Part shown: positions 13,459-25,859 of the stretch, one piece after another
Position numbering within the stretch: position 1 is the stretch's first letter
Layout: the number at the start of each line of letters is the position of its first letter
NCBI GenBank assembly: GCA_021234155.1
Contig: JAJEKV010000057.1
Coordinates: 4,745,821-4,809,820 of the forward strand
From: Isoetes taiwanensis
Taxonomy: Eukaryota; Streptophyta; Lycopodiopsida; Isoetales; Isoetaceae
Reading direction: 5' to 3'
Length of the DNA: 64,000 bases
The notes under the pieces: generated by a model
Told to the model about the DNA's origin: nothing
What the model saw: the letters and a program-made list of their open reading frames with translations, nothing else
The model's database searches: none
Position numbers and translations under genes: made by a program

Positions 13459-14699
13459 GTAAACCTTGAATTGAATAATCTTGAACGGTGCCATTCATAA
13501 CCTTCTTTCACGTAAAAACGCAAAGGTGTTGAACAAAAATGCCCATTGGAGGCTTGAAGCTCACACTACCTTTGCTGGCGGAGTAATGTGATTTGTTCTT
13601 CATAATTTTACGAATTTTTTATATGTAGACTAGAAAAGTGCCGCCCTAGCCTCTTTTCTTTTCAAACTTTCAAAAGTTACCTTGTGACATATGCTTTGTT
13701 AGTTCATGAAACCGTATTTTTAGTACATAAGGTTTGGAAGGTTAATGGGGTGTATTGTATGAATTTTGGTATGGGAATAGGGCAAAAAGGCATCTTTGGT
13801 TTTCTTGTATTCATGGGCGGCATTTTCGGGGCTCGAGCGTGGCCGACCATGGCTTGATACAGCTCGGTTTTAGAAGATAATTAGGGTTTTCTTCATTAGG
13901 TTGCATTTCGTGGGCCTGATGCAGGAGCCCGAAAGTAGAAGGTTTTCCTGGCCGGATTTGGAAGATGTGATGCGCGAGTTAATCAAGCGAGGAGCGAGGA
14001 AGCGTGCATGTAGTTTGCGCTTCTTTATTCCAGACCTACATCGCCATAGCTTGAAGGTAAAGGTTTTTTGTTCATTTGTGAGTGCTTTTCTTCAAATCCA
14101 GCAAGAGACTGGTAAACTTAAAATCTGCATTAACATTTGCATGGGATTAGGCCCTGCCCTTTAAGGGCGGGTGGGTTGTTTGAGCGCAAGAATGCGCAGG
14201 GGGTTCAAATCCCCTACTGTTTCTTCCTTGTTGTGCTTGCGGATGGCGGCCCCTGGCTTGGGCATCTCGGCTGATGGCAGTGGCAATGAGGGCCTCGAAG
14301 TTTCTGTAAGGCTTGCAACAGTGGCAATGGAGGCTTGAAGGCGCAGGCTTCAAACGGATCACTGAGTTTTTTATTGTGAGACATGAACTTTTTATGCCTT
14401 CTAGCGTGTGGCACAGCTTGCTCCATCCATCTATGGCGTGGGCATTAGAATAGCTGCATTCTATTTTGGGGTCAACCTGATATTGGGTTGTATGACAATG
14501 GTTGTCAAAGCTCCTTGAAAATAGAGCCACCTCAGCGTTTGACCCCATCTCACGCTGAGGTGTAGGGCTAGGATGGCCCCAGAGGGCATATGCCTGAAAA
14601 TATTTCCAGATCCAACGCCCGGGAATCGCCTAGAGCACTCATCAGCGATAATGACATAAACACCTAAATTGGTGGAAGGTAGCAAAGTTATCCCTTGCA
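13459..14699. other. No gene recognised
   Basis: An 87-codon frame at 13901-14164 (plus) has no known motif. A lone tRNA-like T-arm sequence (GGGTTCAAATCCCC, about 14199-14212) occurs without an A box or acceptor stem. Confidence 0.4.
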
Positions 14700-16173
14700 G
14701 GGAGGATTACTGTGGCAAAACATGTGCTAAGTAATACTTATGTATACATATCATCAATTCTACTTGCTCCGAGGGAGAAGGTGCAGGAGTTAGAAGGGCT
14801 GATTCGAAACTTCGTCTGGGGAGGTAATGAAGAAGGTGCAACGATCAAAATTGCTTGGTGGAAGTGCAAGAGGGACAAAACAGAAGGGGGAATTGGTATG
14901 TTTGACATAGTCTTACAGAGCAAAGTATTAATAGCCAAATTCATATGGATGATTCTTCAGGAAAAGGTGAAGTCTCCAGGTTTGCACCTCATCAACCAAG
15001 CTCTATTATATTCTTGTAAGCATAGTAAGCCCTCCGTCAAGGTCTCGCTTCCATGGTCTCTCTTTTTTTATCTCAAGCCATGTAAAGAAGCCTCCCCCTT
15101 CCTGAAGGGTCTTATTTCGGCTTGGAATGCTATAAAGAAACTATTCACGCTTGATATCAGCAAATTTAAAGTGGGTACCAGTGGAATTGCACAATAAACA
15201 AGGCCCATTAGGTATAGTGGCTGACGCGAGGATTGTGAAGAGATGGAAAAACTGTGGTATACATTCTTGTGCTCAGTGGTATATGGGAGAGCACCTGGCC
15301 AGTTGGGAAGCATTTCAAGCCTGTTTTGGCTTAAAGGAGGCAGACAAGATAATTTGGGAATGCGTGGCTTCCGTACTCCCAAACACAATAAATAGAGGAG
15401 ATCAAAGTCCATGGGTCGTACATCCTTCGATACAACCAAACAAGTTTGTGAAGTCATGCTACAGTAGTTTGAAGACTAAGGGATTTCTTCCAGTATCTCC
15501 CAAGTGGGAGCTAGTGACCACGGAGGACATCCTTAAAAACATCTGGAGAAACGCTTGGCTGAAATTCCTCCCTCCACGAATCAACGCCTTTCTTTGGCAA
15601 GTGATCCATAGGGTCCCAAGGGTCAATCATCTAGTCTCCAAATGGGACAATAACGTGAGCCCACTTTGCCCTATGTGTGAAGAGGAAGAGGAATCCATAG
15701 AACATTGTATGCGTGGAATGTGGGATCCGGAGTCCGGATAGGTTCGAATACCCCTTAGGAACCAAAGAATTGCTTTGCAAGGAATTCTCCCTCCGAATGG
15801 TGTCCCAAGAAGAAGATTTCTTTTCACATAGCCGTGGCCCGGACGATCGGGTCAATATGGAAAAGGAGGAATGCCCGAGTCTTTGCTGAGAATCAGGAGG
15901 TATTCATATCATCAACTCAGCTACTTCACTTGGTACTTGAAAGACTTAAAAAATTTAGGCTAGTTTTTAAATGTGAAGAAGAGATAAAGGAAGAAATATG
16001 GGGCACCTATTTTAATCTGGTCTAGGTCGGGAAAGAGAATAGTACAAGCTGGAGCTACGTAGCTACCCCCATCTCATATTCGTGGATGGGTGCACCTCTG
16101 CCATGTGGCTTTGTATCATTCTCTCTAAGTAAATAAAATCTTTTTTATCCCTCAAAAAAAAAAAAAAAAAAAA
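14700..16173 (+). mobile_element. 5'-truncated LINE: C-terminal ORF2 with zf-RVT domain and poly(A) tail
   Basis: This is the tail half of an L1-type plant retrotransposon. The coding part (14712-16025, one frameshift near 15190 and others near 15740) contains GLIRNFVWGG and WWKCKRDKTEGGIG, which follow the RT core in plant LINEs. The zf-RVT region follows: FLPPRINAFLWQVIHRVPRV, CPMCEEEEESIEHC, and later SIWKRRNARVF. The 3' end carries AATAAA (16132) and a pure A run (16151-16171). It has no endonuclease or RT core, so it is a dead-on-arrival copy. No target duplication was found at the 5' side. Confidence 0.88.
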
Positions 16174-16499
16174 ACATTTTTCATGTGTTCATGGAATTAT
16201 TGTTGCATTTGTTAAGACCACCATATGCATGACACTTCTTTGTATCAATGCCATTTGGGTGGATATGTTGCATTGTTTGGATAAGCCAGTGAGAATTCAT
16301 ATTAGACTTTCGAGAAATTGCAGAGCCAATATCCCAGAATGGGTGTGAACATTCAACCTAAAAGGTGTGGCTATTTTTCCATGTCATTCCTCCCTATTTC
16401 GTTTCTTAGAAGTTTAAAACATGTGGAGAAAATAGCCTACCACATCGAAGAAGAATATAAGACCAAGATAATCTTAGTTTTCTTAGAAGAAGAAGAGGA

Positions 16500-16700
16500 G
16501 ATTTTAACGTCACGCCACAAGGCAGCGTCCTATCGGACATGTGACACTTTACACCCAGATGGGTCCTGCCCCCACCACTTTACATTGCTGAAGTGGGTCC
16601 TTCCCCCACCAACTTTACATTGCATGGCCACTTTCACAACGAGGCGTTGAACCCGTGACCTTGGGTATGGCAGTTTAACGTCTTACCGAAAAAAGGTTAA
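16500..16700 (-). mobile_element. tRNA-derived SINE-like fragment
   Basis: On the minus strand GGTAAGACGTTAAACTGCC and then GGTCACGGGTTCAACGCC resemble the end of a tRNA-derived SINE head (B-box-like GGTCACGGGTTC). Downstream is a 35-bp imperfect duplication (TTTACATTGC and GTGGG/GGGTCC parts, about 16545-16620). The boundaries are uncertain. Confidence 0.4.
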
Positions 16701-17119
16701 AAGCAAAAGAAGGAATGCTTAAAAACGTATGCCCGTAAAAGCAATAATGTCTTCATATACAAAGCTCCTCACAGCGTCTACAGGGAACCGATTCTTCAAT
16801 TCTTTTTCTCAAATATATGCTTTTGAACCTGCGGTTTTTTGAAATCCTTTTCCTGAAAACCATGCTGTCAATACACTCTTACAGAGATGTAAATCAACAT
16901 GGAGCAAAGACTGTGATGCAATGTACCACAACGAAAAAGGTGCTCCAATATAAGAAATACCCCCAAAAAATACCTATGAAATCCCCTTTTTTTGTCAAAC
17001 AACAGGGGATAAAATGTATTTTTGGAATCGGGGTATTTGGCCACAATCCCCCTTTTCCTCATTTGCATGTTAATACCCTATTAAACTGGTGTCGCAATCC
17101 CCCATTCAAAGAATGTGAA

Positions 17120-17350
17120 TTCATACCCTATTATCATTCGTAAGAGATAATACCCTGTTCAGGGTATGCCCTATTTCAGATCATACCCAAATAATACCCT
17201 GTTACAAATAATACCCCATTCCAAATAACATACCATGTTTCAAATAACATACCCTGTTCTCCAAATAACATACCCTGTTATCATTCGTGAGATAATACCC
17301 TATTGTCATTCATAAGAAAATGCCCTGTTATACATTTGTAAGATAATACC
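17120..17350 (+). repeat. Degenerate short-period repeat with TACCCTGTT core
   Basis: At least eight irregularly spaced variants of AATACCCTGTT or ACATACCCTGTT occur, twice joined to TATCATTCGTRAGA. It is a low-order repeat with no coding potential; similar words begin at about 16960. Confidence 0.75.
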
Positions 17351-17450
17351 CATTTCAAAAATACGTTGATAAGCAACAAATTGAGAAGAGTTAACCAGTA
17401 ACAAATTGATAAGATTTCTCATTATTTTCAAAAACAGCAGTAACAACTGA

Positions 17451-20400
17451 TCAGATTTCAAGAAACAAATCTGATACACAAAATTCTGCTTGTCCAGGCT
17501 GTTTCCTAGCAGTTAACTGAGAGTTTTTGCTCAACAAGTACTCTACCACTAAGTCCAACTTCTGTGCTTGTGTAGTTCTCCTAGTACCTATGAACGTTCG
17601 CTGCCTTGCTTTGTTCTTCTCTGCCATGAACTTGTTCAATTGAGAATACATTTGATCCACGTTCGAGGTTTTCAGAAGGAACATGCATACAACCTCTTTT
17701 TCCTTCACACTGCGAAAAGACAACATATTAAAAAGAATGCAAGCATGCTTGCATTCTTTTTAATATGTTGTCTTTTCGCAGTGTTGGAAAATGAACGTTA
17801 GGCGCTCAAGACGCGCCACCGCCCGAACTTGGAGAGGAGTTCCCCAACCCAATGGATGAGGCTTTGCTTGAAGCTGTTCTCCAGGGCTTGGGGATTACTC
17901 ATGTCTCTGAAGAATTCGAGCAATCCATTAACCTAGTGGAAAATTTGATTAGAGTAGCCTTTGAAACGAACTCTAGAATTGGTTTTTGTAGGATTGGATT
18001 CAACTTCTTCTATCTGTGCATCTTGTGTTTCGACAGGCCGGGATCTCTCAGGGTTGCTATTCACAATTCACAGCCATATCTTGGAGGCAGATTTGAGAGA
18101 AATCTATTCACTATGAGTGCCCCGACTGAATTTGGTGTGGAACCGATATTTCATTGGGCTTCCTTCTTCGACCTGCAACCGGCACAGCATATTAGGGACA
18201 TAGACGTAGTAGTTTGGAGGTTTCTTGTAGCAAATTAGGGTCTGATCGAGGTTCATAGGGTTCTGGGCCAGAGCTGGATCCTCTGACGGAACAGAATTTT
18301 AGGATCTTTAGATTGCCTTTCATAGGGTACGGTGTTTTCACGGTTTCCAAGATTTTTAAAAAAGGGGGGTTTCAGTTACTCCTTGGGACAGCAGAAGAAG
18401 TTTGAAGTTCGGATCCTCCCCCTTCTCTTTGTAACTGCCAAATCTTTCCGTCTCCTGTGCCTGCAAGATGTCGAGGAAAAATAGCGGAACCAGTGCCTCA
18501 AGGGAGCAGAAGGAGATTGAAGATGAAGAGTGGACTCAGATATTCTGGCTTGACAGCCGGAATGATCTGGGTTGGAAATTGCTCAAAGACATCCACATAG
18601 GGCTGCAAATCATCCAAGACCAACAGAAGGCCGCGGCCGTGTGCATGGGAATCCAAGAGGAGGTGACGATAACAAAGATGCGAGGATAGAATGTTCAAGA
18701 TTGACGATGACTCTTTGGGAAGGCGGGGGCCGATGTGGACCGGGTTTGGAATATGTGGGGATACGCCAAGAAATGGACACATGCCTATACAAGCTAATAA
18801 CGGTGAAGCAGGGGCAACCGGAAACGGACTGTTGTAGTCTCAAGAATGGAATTTTCAGGGCATCCATGAACGAGATGTTAGCAAAGATCAAGGACCTTAT
18901 TATCCAGTGGGATAGTCTGAGGGGTACCACCAAGGCAAGCATAAGATTAATCAGGAGATGGGAGGATGCTGAGGATCATGTTATCGAAAAACACAGAAAA
19001 GCCTTTAGATCAAGGGTGAAGGTTGAAGAAATCCCCAAAGTTTCGCAACATCCCCGAAGTTTACCGATGAGGTCAAGAAGAATGCTAAGAAATGTACCAT
19101 TAAGGATAGCAACGGATTCTTCAATCCGGTGGAGGTGGACTCCGCGGATCGCGGAAAATTGTAATGACGCCAAGATGTCGGGGCTCAACATCCCCAAAAC
19201 AAAGATCGGAGAGGACAAGATCAGCAACGCCATTCCGATGATGGGTAAAGGGGACAAAGTTTAAAGGTTTGAACTCTCATTTGTCTTATAAGAATGTTCT
19301 AATGAAGAATGAGACTCTAAATTTCCCCGAAGTTTCGGGTTGTAGTAAGGCCGATAGTGACATGGGGATTTCATTGATCTTCTTGAGGTGCATGATTCCT
19401 CTCACATCGACAATTTCACCGAAAAGCTTTTTTATCCATTTCCCCGCTTAGGTGTCCCTGCCGGGTGATGTTAAACTCGGATCACTAAAAGCCAAGATGT
19501 TCCCATTTTGTCTATTCTTAAAATGGATAATAAAACCTATCGATTGTTTTTGGGGATGAGCAGAGTGTCCACTCTATTCTTAGAAAGAAACATGACTTCA
19601 TCTCTAACTCTCCCTTTTACATTATGAGATGGATGGGCAGATTTCATCCTGTGGAAAGAGGAGGGTATAAGCACCTCCACTTGGATCACCTTCCCAACCT
19701 CCCTCCGGCTCGGACTAAATCTCATCCGCCACCATTTCCAGAAATCTTGGGAAGTTCTTGAGATCAATATTCCTCAAACAAATTTTCCCTCCGGCCGTGC
19801 ATCTCTAAACCCATAAACTCCAGTTGGAATAATACCCTCAAGACCGTGATCGGTGCAGCCAAGTTTATTGACCTTAGGATCCTCAGATTCCAAAACCCCC
19901 AGAATCGGGACCTCAAGGGTAAGAGCCCTACATTTCGGGAGGAAATCAAGCGCACTGGGTTCCCAAAAAGAGCAATAAAGAGATGGAGATGGATAATGGC
20001 TCTACATCGAAGAATTGAAGGTCAAGGGAGACATTAAAGATCCGCACCGATCCCAACTTTCTAAAGTATCAACCCCATCAAATGAGATTGAAAATTGATG
20101 AGAATATGGTGGTTACGATCGAAAAATGTTAACCTTTCTCTTAAAATTGACACGGGGGACATCTTCTTGTCTATTCCAAAATCCCGATATCCCAAAAAGT
20201 GTGGGAGGACACTAAGTTTGATCGAATATTGAGAACCTGATTGAGACCGAGGAGCAAGGATGGAAGATTGTGGATAAAAGGAAAGGAAGGCAAAAAAGAA
20301 ATTTTATCAAGGCCCAGCAGGCCACCCCCTTCGAAAATCCACTATCCAAGCCGGACAAGTGGTAGGAAGGTATAAATATTAATGGATAGGAGAATTAATC

Positions 20401-23400
20401 GTGTTACCCGGAATCTCCGTGGCATCAATAATGGTGGCAAAAGGGACAGATTAAAGGTTTGCTTATCCACTCTTCTCCGGATATTATTTTCTTTCAAGAA
20501 CACAAAATTCACGACTCCAATCACAGGTAATGATTGGAAGGACCCTTCCTCCCCGGTTATGATTTATGGTCTATTCTCGCTAATGATTCCTCTGCAGGGA
20601 TAGCTATAGCTTGAAGGATAATTTAAATTTTTCTGGATAAGTATATGGTTAATGGTAGAGAAGGAAGGTGGCAGATTTTATTATGTACCCTTCTTGGAAT
20701 CGTAATTGCCTTAGTTAATATTTATGCCTTTAATAATCCCGGTGATAGGATAGGTATCCGAAACGAGTTAAGAACGATCTAGATAACATCGAATTTGATG
20801 AGTGTATTCTTGGGGAGACCTCAACATGGTTACTAATGATTTTATGAAAAATAAGAATTACGTGCCTTTAGGAGCTCAAGAGAAGAAAGCTTGGGGTAAT
20901 CTTATCAACAAATCATAATCTAACATTGGCAAGAACTAAGCCCAATTCATATAGTTGGACGGACAAGAGAAGTGATCCCACCCTTTGTCTTCATGACAGG
21001 TTTTATTTATCTGAGAATCTCTGGAATTTTAGCAATAGAGTTGTTAATTTGGAGGGTTATACTCTCTCTGATCACTACCCCCAGCAGTTAATTATCTCGG
21101 ATAGGACTGTTATTAGGAAAAAGAAAACTTATTTCAAATTGAATACTAACTTGCTGGATCAGGAAGATTTTTTAGACAGGTTGGAGCAGGTTATTTCCAG
21201 ATTTCCCAAGCCTGAGGGTAACTCGGGTTGGATGTTTTGGTGGATAGTGGTTTCCAAAGCCATAAAAAATTGGCTAAAAGAATGGGGGAAGAGTGTGCAT
21301 CAATGTAAAATAGCCACGCTTACTAACGAGAGAATCTCTCTCATCGCTCGAGAGGACCAAGGACAAAGATTAAAAGCGGACATCGAGAGAGAGGAGATCA
21401 AAATTGCACAAGGTTGGAGGCTTAAGGCCAAAATAAGGGAAATCAAGGATGATGAGAGGTGCAGTTCGAAGTTCTTCTTTGCCAAAGCCAAAGGGAGAAT
21501 AAAAAGAAATCACATCTTTGATATAAAGGTTGGGGATGAGGTGATTGTAGAGGAAGATCTAATTAAGCAGGCAGCCACTGAGCACTTCACCAACATTATG
21601 GGAACCAAGGCTGATTGTCTGCATAATAGGATGGATGGTTTCATTAATATTCAGCCTAGAGTGACAGTGGAGGATAATCTCACTATCCATAGGTCTTTCA
21701 CAAATAATGAGATTCTCCAAACTGCCAGAGAAATGGATAAGGGGAAAACTCCCGGACCCGATGGTCTACCAGTGGAATTCTTCCTCAAGGCTTGGCCTTT
21801 ACTTGGGGATAGCATAACAAATATGGCTAACGAGTTCAGGGAAAAGAAATGTCTGGATGCCAGGATAAATACTAGTTTGATAGCATTGATTCCTAAGGTG
21901 GACATGCCAGCATCGTTCTCAGATTATAGGCCTATTTCCCTATCAAATGTGGTTTACAAGTTAATTTCAGGGACGATTGCAAGAAGGCTCAAGCCTATCC
22001 TTGATAAAATTATAAGTTCCTCTCAAGCTGCATATCTCAAGGACAGATTCATTCTGGATAATGTTGTGACAGCTATTCTTGGCCTCAACTGGGCTAAGGA
22101 TTCCAAGCAGGATATAGCCCTACTAAAGTTGGATATAACAAAGGCATTCGACACAGTCAGCTGGAGCTTCCTCGGTAAATGCTGCAGGGCTATGGGTTTT
22201 TCTGAAGAGGTGACTCAGATCTTTAAAGCTATTCTCAACAACTCAAGATCCTCTGTTCTGATCAATGGTGACTGCAGTCCCTTTTTTCCTTTGAAAAGGG
22301 GGGTAAAACAAGGGTGCCCCCTGGCCCCCTTCCTTTTCCTAATCATTATGGAGGCCCTCCATTGCAAATTGGAGGAGGCCAAGAACTCCAATCTAATTCA
22401 AGGGCTAAATCTTCCAGAAAACCATGAAGGAGTTGACCAATTCCTGAATGGTCACTTTGCAGACGACACTTTTATTATGTTATCTATGGATCTTCAGTCC
22501 ATTACCAATACCCAGATAATTCTGGAAGCCTTTGGAGATGTTTCAGGCTGCAGGATCAACCCTATCAAATCAAAGGTCTTGGCTAAGGATCAGGTAAAGG
22601 GGGAGCACACGGCAGACATTTTGGGCTGTAAGTATATCTCCCCTACGTCTCCCTCAAAAATTCTGGGAATACCCTATGCTTTAAAAAAGTAGCCCTTCCG
22701 ATATTTGGGCTGATATTATAGAAAAATTTCAAAAAAGGTGGATAACCTAAATTCAAGTATATCTCAAAGCGGGGAAGGGCAATTATAGCTAATCTCGTCA
22801 TTTCCTCATCACATGTTTACCAGTCCTCGGTTATCCTTGCCCCAAAAAAGGTTTCTAACAAATTGCAAAGTATAATTGGCAGGTACATCTCTTGTGGCCA
22901 AAACAGAAGGTGCTGGACTCCGGTGGCTATGGCGGCGAATCGCCGCAAAAAGAAAAAGGATGGTGGATTGGTGGTAATAAACATTGAAAAGCAGGGGATG
23001 GCCCTGGCAGCTAAATACTTTTTCAAGGCAGCCCATAATTTGATCACGCATCCGGTATCCATCATCATCAGGCACTATTTAAGCAAGTGTTGGTCCTTTG
23101 GTTGGAGGCAGGTCAAAATTGTTCTTCCTTATGCCATTTACTTCCCATTTATGTAATTAAAGTCCGTCCCAGCTTTAATCAAGAAATGGATTAAAGCTTG
23201 GAATATGACGAAGGGTTTATTTAACTGGGATAAAGGCTTATCCATGGATCAATCTATTTTCTGGAACCCTGCCATTTTAACTAACGATCCCCTTTTATGT
23301 TTAGCATGTCATTTTCCGTGATCGTGCAAAGCTTTGGAGAAACAAAGGAGTAAACCTAATCAGGGATATGTACAATGAAGATGGGATCATACCATTTGAA

Positions 23401-24700
23401 AACTCAGTCCTGGCAGAGGAGGGAGAAAACTGTAAAAATCTCTACAACAACATCTGCAATACTCTGTTACAGGGCCAGTGGAGAAAGGAGGATGATAACT
23501 GGAATAGTCATGGCAGAACCACCCTAACAGTAAAGATGGCCTATAGGTTTCTCATGAGGGAGAATTCAATGACCATCCAGGAGAAATGGGGAACAGATAG
23601 AGATAGATGTAGGAGGAATTTGAAGTTTATGTGGTCTAGCCCGATCTACCCTAAGATAAAGTCTTTTATGTGGCAGCTATGGCACAAAGCTCTAGCCACA
23701 AATCACAAGAGATATAGAATGCAGATGGCAGACTCTGATGTATGTCCAAGATGCTTGGGACAAAGAGAAGACGAGAACCACCTGTTCAGGGAATGTATTT
23801 GGTCTGAATGGGTCTTGGAGTTAGCTTCAGATTTCCTGGGCTATAACCTCTGTTCTATGAGCTCCATAGAATTCTTCATGCCTCATAACCCGAATGACTG
23901 GAGAATCTACATTCTTCTATGGAGGATGTGGAAAGGAAGGAATACGCTTATCTTTAATAATGAAATCATTCACCCTGAGGCAGTTATCAGGCAGATTTCA
24001 TATGATATTAAATGGATTAATGACGCCATCTAATCTTACACTCTTGTCATTGGCTTTTTGCAGGATTATCTTCATATTGGTTCGGAAAATCAAATGGAAG
24101 AAGACGGATCCCACAACCAACATGGAATGGATCAAGATTTTTGGGTCGCCAAACCCCGCAAGGGCATGAGGAACCGTGCTTATGTAATTTCCGGGCCGGA
24201 CCAGCCTCCGGACGTTCGAAGAGACCTTTTATGTCAGGCCAAGGACAGTAGGGGAAGATTCAACATGACCAAAGTTGCATCTTGCTTATGCACCTGTTGC
24301 ATCCTATCCATTATGGTTAGGGGGAGAGGAAGAAAAATCACGAACTATAATCTCAGGGCTCCCTTCTGATTTCAGGGAAATCTAGAATCTGACATCACTT
24401 TATTTTGGACCGAAAGTAGCTCATGATCTGATCGCTTTATCTTTATCCTTAAACTCTATATAAAAATAACTCTTAAGTTATTAAGGTTCTGGGTTATACT
24501 TCCCTGTAAAAAGTAAATTTTGTAACTTTATCTATATATCAATATACAGGCCTTCAATTAAAAAAAAAAAAGAATGCAAGCATGCTTACTCAAATTTCAG
24601 ATTTTAATCACATTGATAGACATTTTTTACCTTAACTCCAAGGTGTTCACATGGATTGCATACTTCTCTTGAGAAGACACAACATTCTCCTCCTCTTCCT
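17451..24700 (-). CDS. Spliced minus-strand gene fragment of unknown function, split by a LINE in its intron
   Basis: Two exons can be joined. The upstream exon is 24700-24631: acceptor TTTGTTTCAG before it, donor GTAAAAAATG after it, encoding EEEENVVSSQEKYAIHVNT. The downstream exon is 17709-17451: acceptor TTTTCGCAG, encoding VKEKEVVCMFLLKTSN, a MYSQLNKFMAEKNKAR stretch and a stop after LFLEI. Phases agree. Once the LINE and one copy of its target duplication are removed the intron is 84 nt. The product is not recognised. The gene points away from a CACTA-type terminus at 25859, so it may be a CACTA accessory or transposase gene; that is inference. Earlier exons were not identified. Confidence 0.6.
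17707..17784. repeat. Perfect 78-bp palindrome at the LINE 5' junction
   Basis: 39-bp arms with no spacer, centred on GCAAGCA/TGCTTGC. The left arm is host sequence: exon edge, splice acceptor and intron. The right arm begins inside the target duplication and is an inverted copy of that host sequence; 34 bases (17751-17784) lie beyond the duplication. Confidence 0.97.
17852..20340 (+). pseudogene. LINE ORF1 region, broken
   Basis: Short open pieces (17852-18238, 18468-18689, 18572-19264, 19269-19451) occupy the ORF1 place between the LINE 5' end and its endonuclease. A RVSMSRKN-like start near 18468 and basic stretches (RSRRMLRNVPLRIATDSSIR) would suit a nucleic-acid-binding Gag-like ORF1, but no clean domain is visible and frames change repeatedly. 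SHLSYKNVLMKNETLNFPEV (from 19272) resembles the start of the plant LINE N-terminal DUF4283-type region. The assignment rests mainly on position. Confidence 0.45.
20382..24033 (+). pseudogene. LINE ORF2: endonuclease, reverse transcriptase and zf-RVT, frameshifted
   Basis: Endonuclease parts: TRNLRGINNGGKR (20405), GDLNMVTNDF (about 20815) with the catalytic D/N, SYSWTDKRSD (20944) and LSDHYP (about 21067), the SDH-type end. The longest frame, 20926-22692, then carries the RT: GKTPGPDGLPVEFF, LIPKVDMPASFSDYRPISL, LKLDITKAFDTVSW, KRGVKQGCPLAPFLF and the catalytic box HFADDTFIML (F-A-D-D in place of Y-A-D-D). After frame breaks (22690-23360), 23368-24033 encodes the zf-RVT part: FMWSSPIYPKIKSFMWQLWH and CPRCLGQREDENHLFREC. 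No RNase H domain is evident. The order matches plant L1 elements; stops at about 20620-20920 and 22690 disable it. Confidence 0.9.
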
Positions 24701-25099
24701 CTGAAACAAACAAATAAAAGCAAGTCAAGACTAAGTATGAACTTAAAGATAAAAAATGAGTATGAAGAACATAGAAGGTGGAATGCTGCAGATTCCTCCT
24801 ACATTGTACAATTACTGAAATTGTGGACTAAAAATTGCTGAAATTGTGACTAAAAGACAAGCTAAACATGTAGAAATTGCATATGGCAGTAGGAACTGGA
24901 GCAGATAGATACCTGTGGCAAGCGGGGAGGTACCAACCTGAGAGTAACCTGCAGATGTTTCTACGAGACATTATAAGCTAAGCTTCTATGTGTATTGTTC
25001 TTTTGAGACATCATGAACTATGCTTCTATGTGTATTGCTTCTATGTTTTATAAAAAGTTCATATCTAATATTCTTCTCAGACATTGTGAACTAATCATT

Positions 25100-25859
25100 A
25101 TGAATTAAAATTGCTGAAAAAATGTCAAAAAAGAAAACAACACATGTGCCAAACAGATGACAATAATGTGTCAAAACGATGATTTAAAATATGTCAAAAA
25201 TGTGACTAAGAATTGCTAGAAAAAGTGACAAAAAATTACCCAAATATGTTTACAGATGACAAAAATATGCCAAAAATAATTTAGAATATGACCAAATATA
25301 TGTCAAAACATTGCCAAAAAGGTGACAAACATGGCCTAAAATATGTTAAAATAGGTGTCAAAAAGGTGCCAAGACAACTTAAAATGTGACAAAATAGGTG
25401 CCAAAGACTTGCCAGAAAAGTGACAAAAACTCATCTGAAATTGACACAGTAGGTGCCAAAGAATTGCCAAAAAAGTGACAAAAAATAGATATAAAATATG
25501 ACACTCTAGATGACACTAAATTGTCAAAAAACAACCTAAGATATGACAATATAGATGTCAAAGAATTGCCCAAAAAAGTGACAAAAAAAATGCGATAAAG
25601 ATGACAAATAGGGTGTCAAAAAATTGCCTAAGATATGACAATATAGATGTCAAAGAATTGCCCAAAAAAGTGACAAAAAAATGCTATAAAGATGACAAAT
25701 GAAGTGTCAAAAATTTGCCAAAAAAAGTGACAAAAACCTGACGATCTATCGTCACTAATTTTTCATTTTGATGGTCACATTTTTGTCAGTTCTCTAAAAA
25801 ATGCAATGGTCTACAAAGTGACAAAAAAACTGACAATAAACGCCTATTCTCTTGTAGTG
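25100..25859. mobile_element. CACTA-type transposon terminus with subterminal repeats (right end)
   Basis: The right end reads, on the minus strand, CACTACAAGAGAATAGGCG, a classic En/Spm (CACTA) terminal inverted repeat. The 750 bases inside are packed with short direct and inverted copies of GTGACAAAAA, TGTCAAA and TTGCCAAAA, as expected for the subterminal transposase-binding region of CACTA elements. TAG next to the end (25860-25862) could be the 3-bp target duplication. The partner end is not visible to the left, so the element is either truncated or rearranged. Confidence 0.7.
25535..25720 (+). repeat. 93-bp direct duplication inside the CACTA subterminal region
   Basis: The unit starting CCTAAGATATGACAATATAG is repeated at 25535 and 25628 with a few differences. 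It shows recent local growth of the subterminal repeat. Confidence 0.85.

Larger units (their letters stand above)
17785..24566 (+). mobile_element. Nearly full-length L1-type LINE, about 6.8 kb
   Basis: A non-LTR retrotransposon with ORF1-like region, apurinic-type endonuclease, RT, zf-RVT region, 3' UTR and poly(A) ending about 24570. The host sequence AAAAAGAATGCAAGCATGCTT occurs on both sides (17730-17750 and about 24567-24587), a target duplication of about 17-21 bp typical of target-primed reverse transcription. Frameshifts in every coding part make it immobile unless helped. It lies antisense in an intron of the minus-strand gene above. Confidence 0.88.

Noticed and set aside
14170-14220. 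tRNA gene
   Set aside because: Only a T-arm-like sequence; no A box, no acceptor stem.
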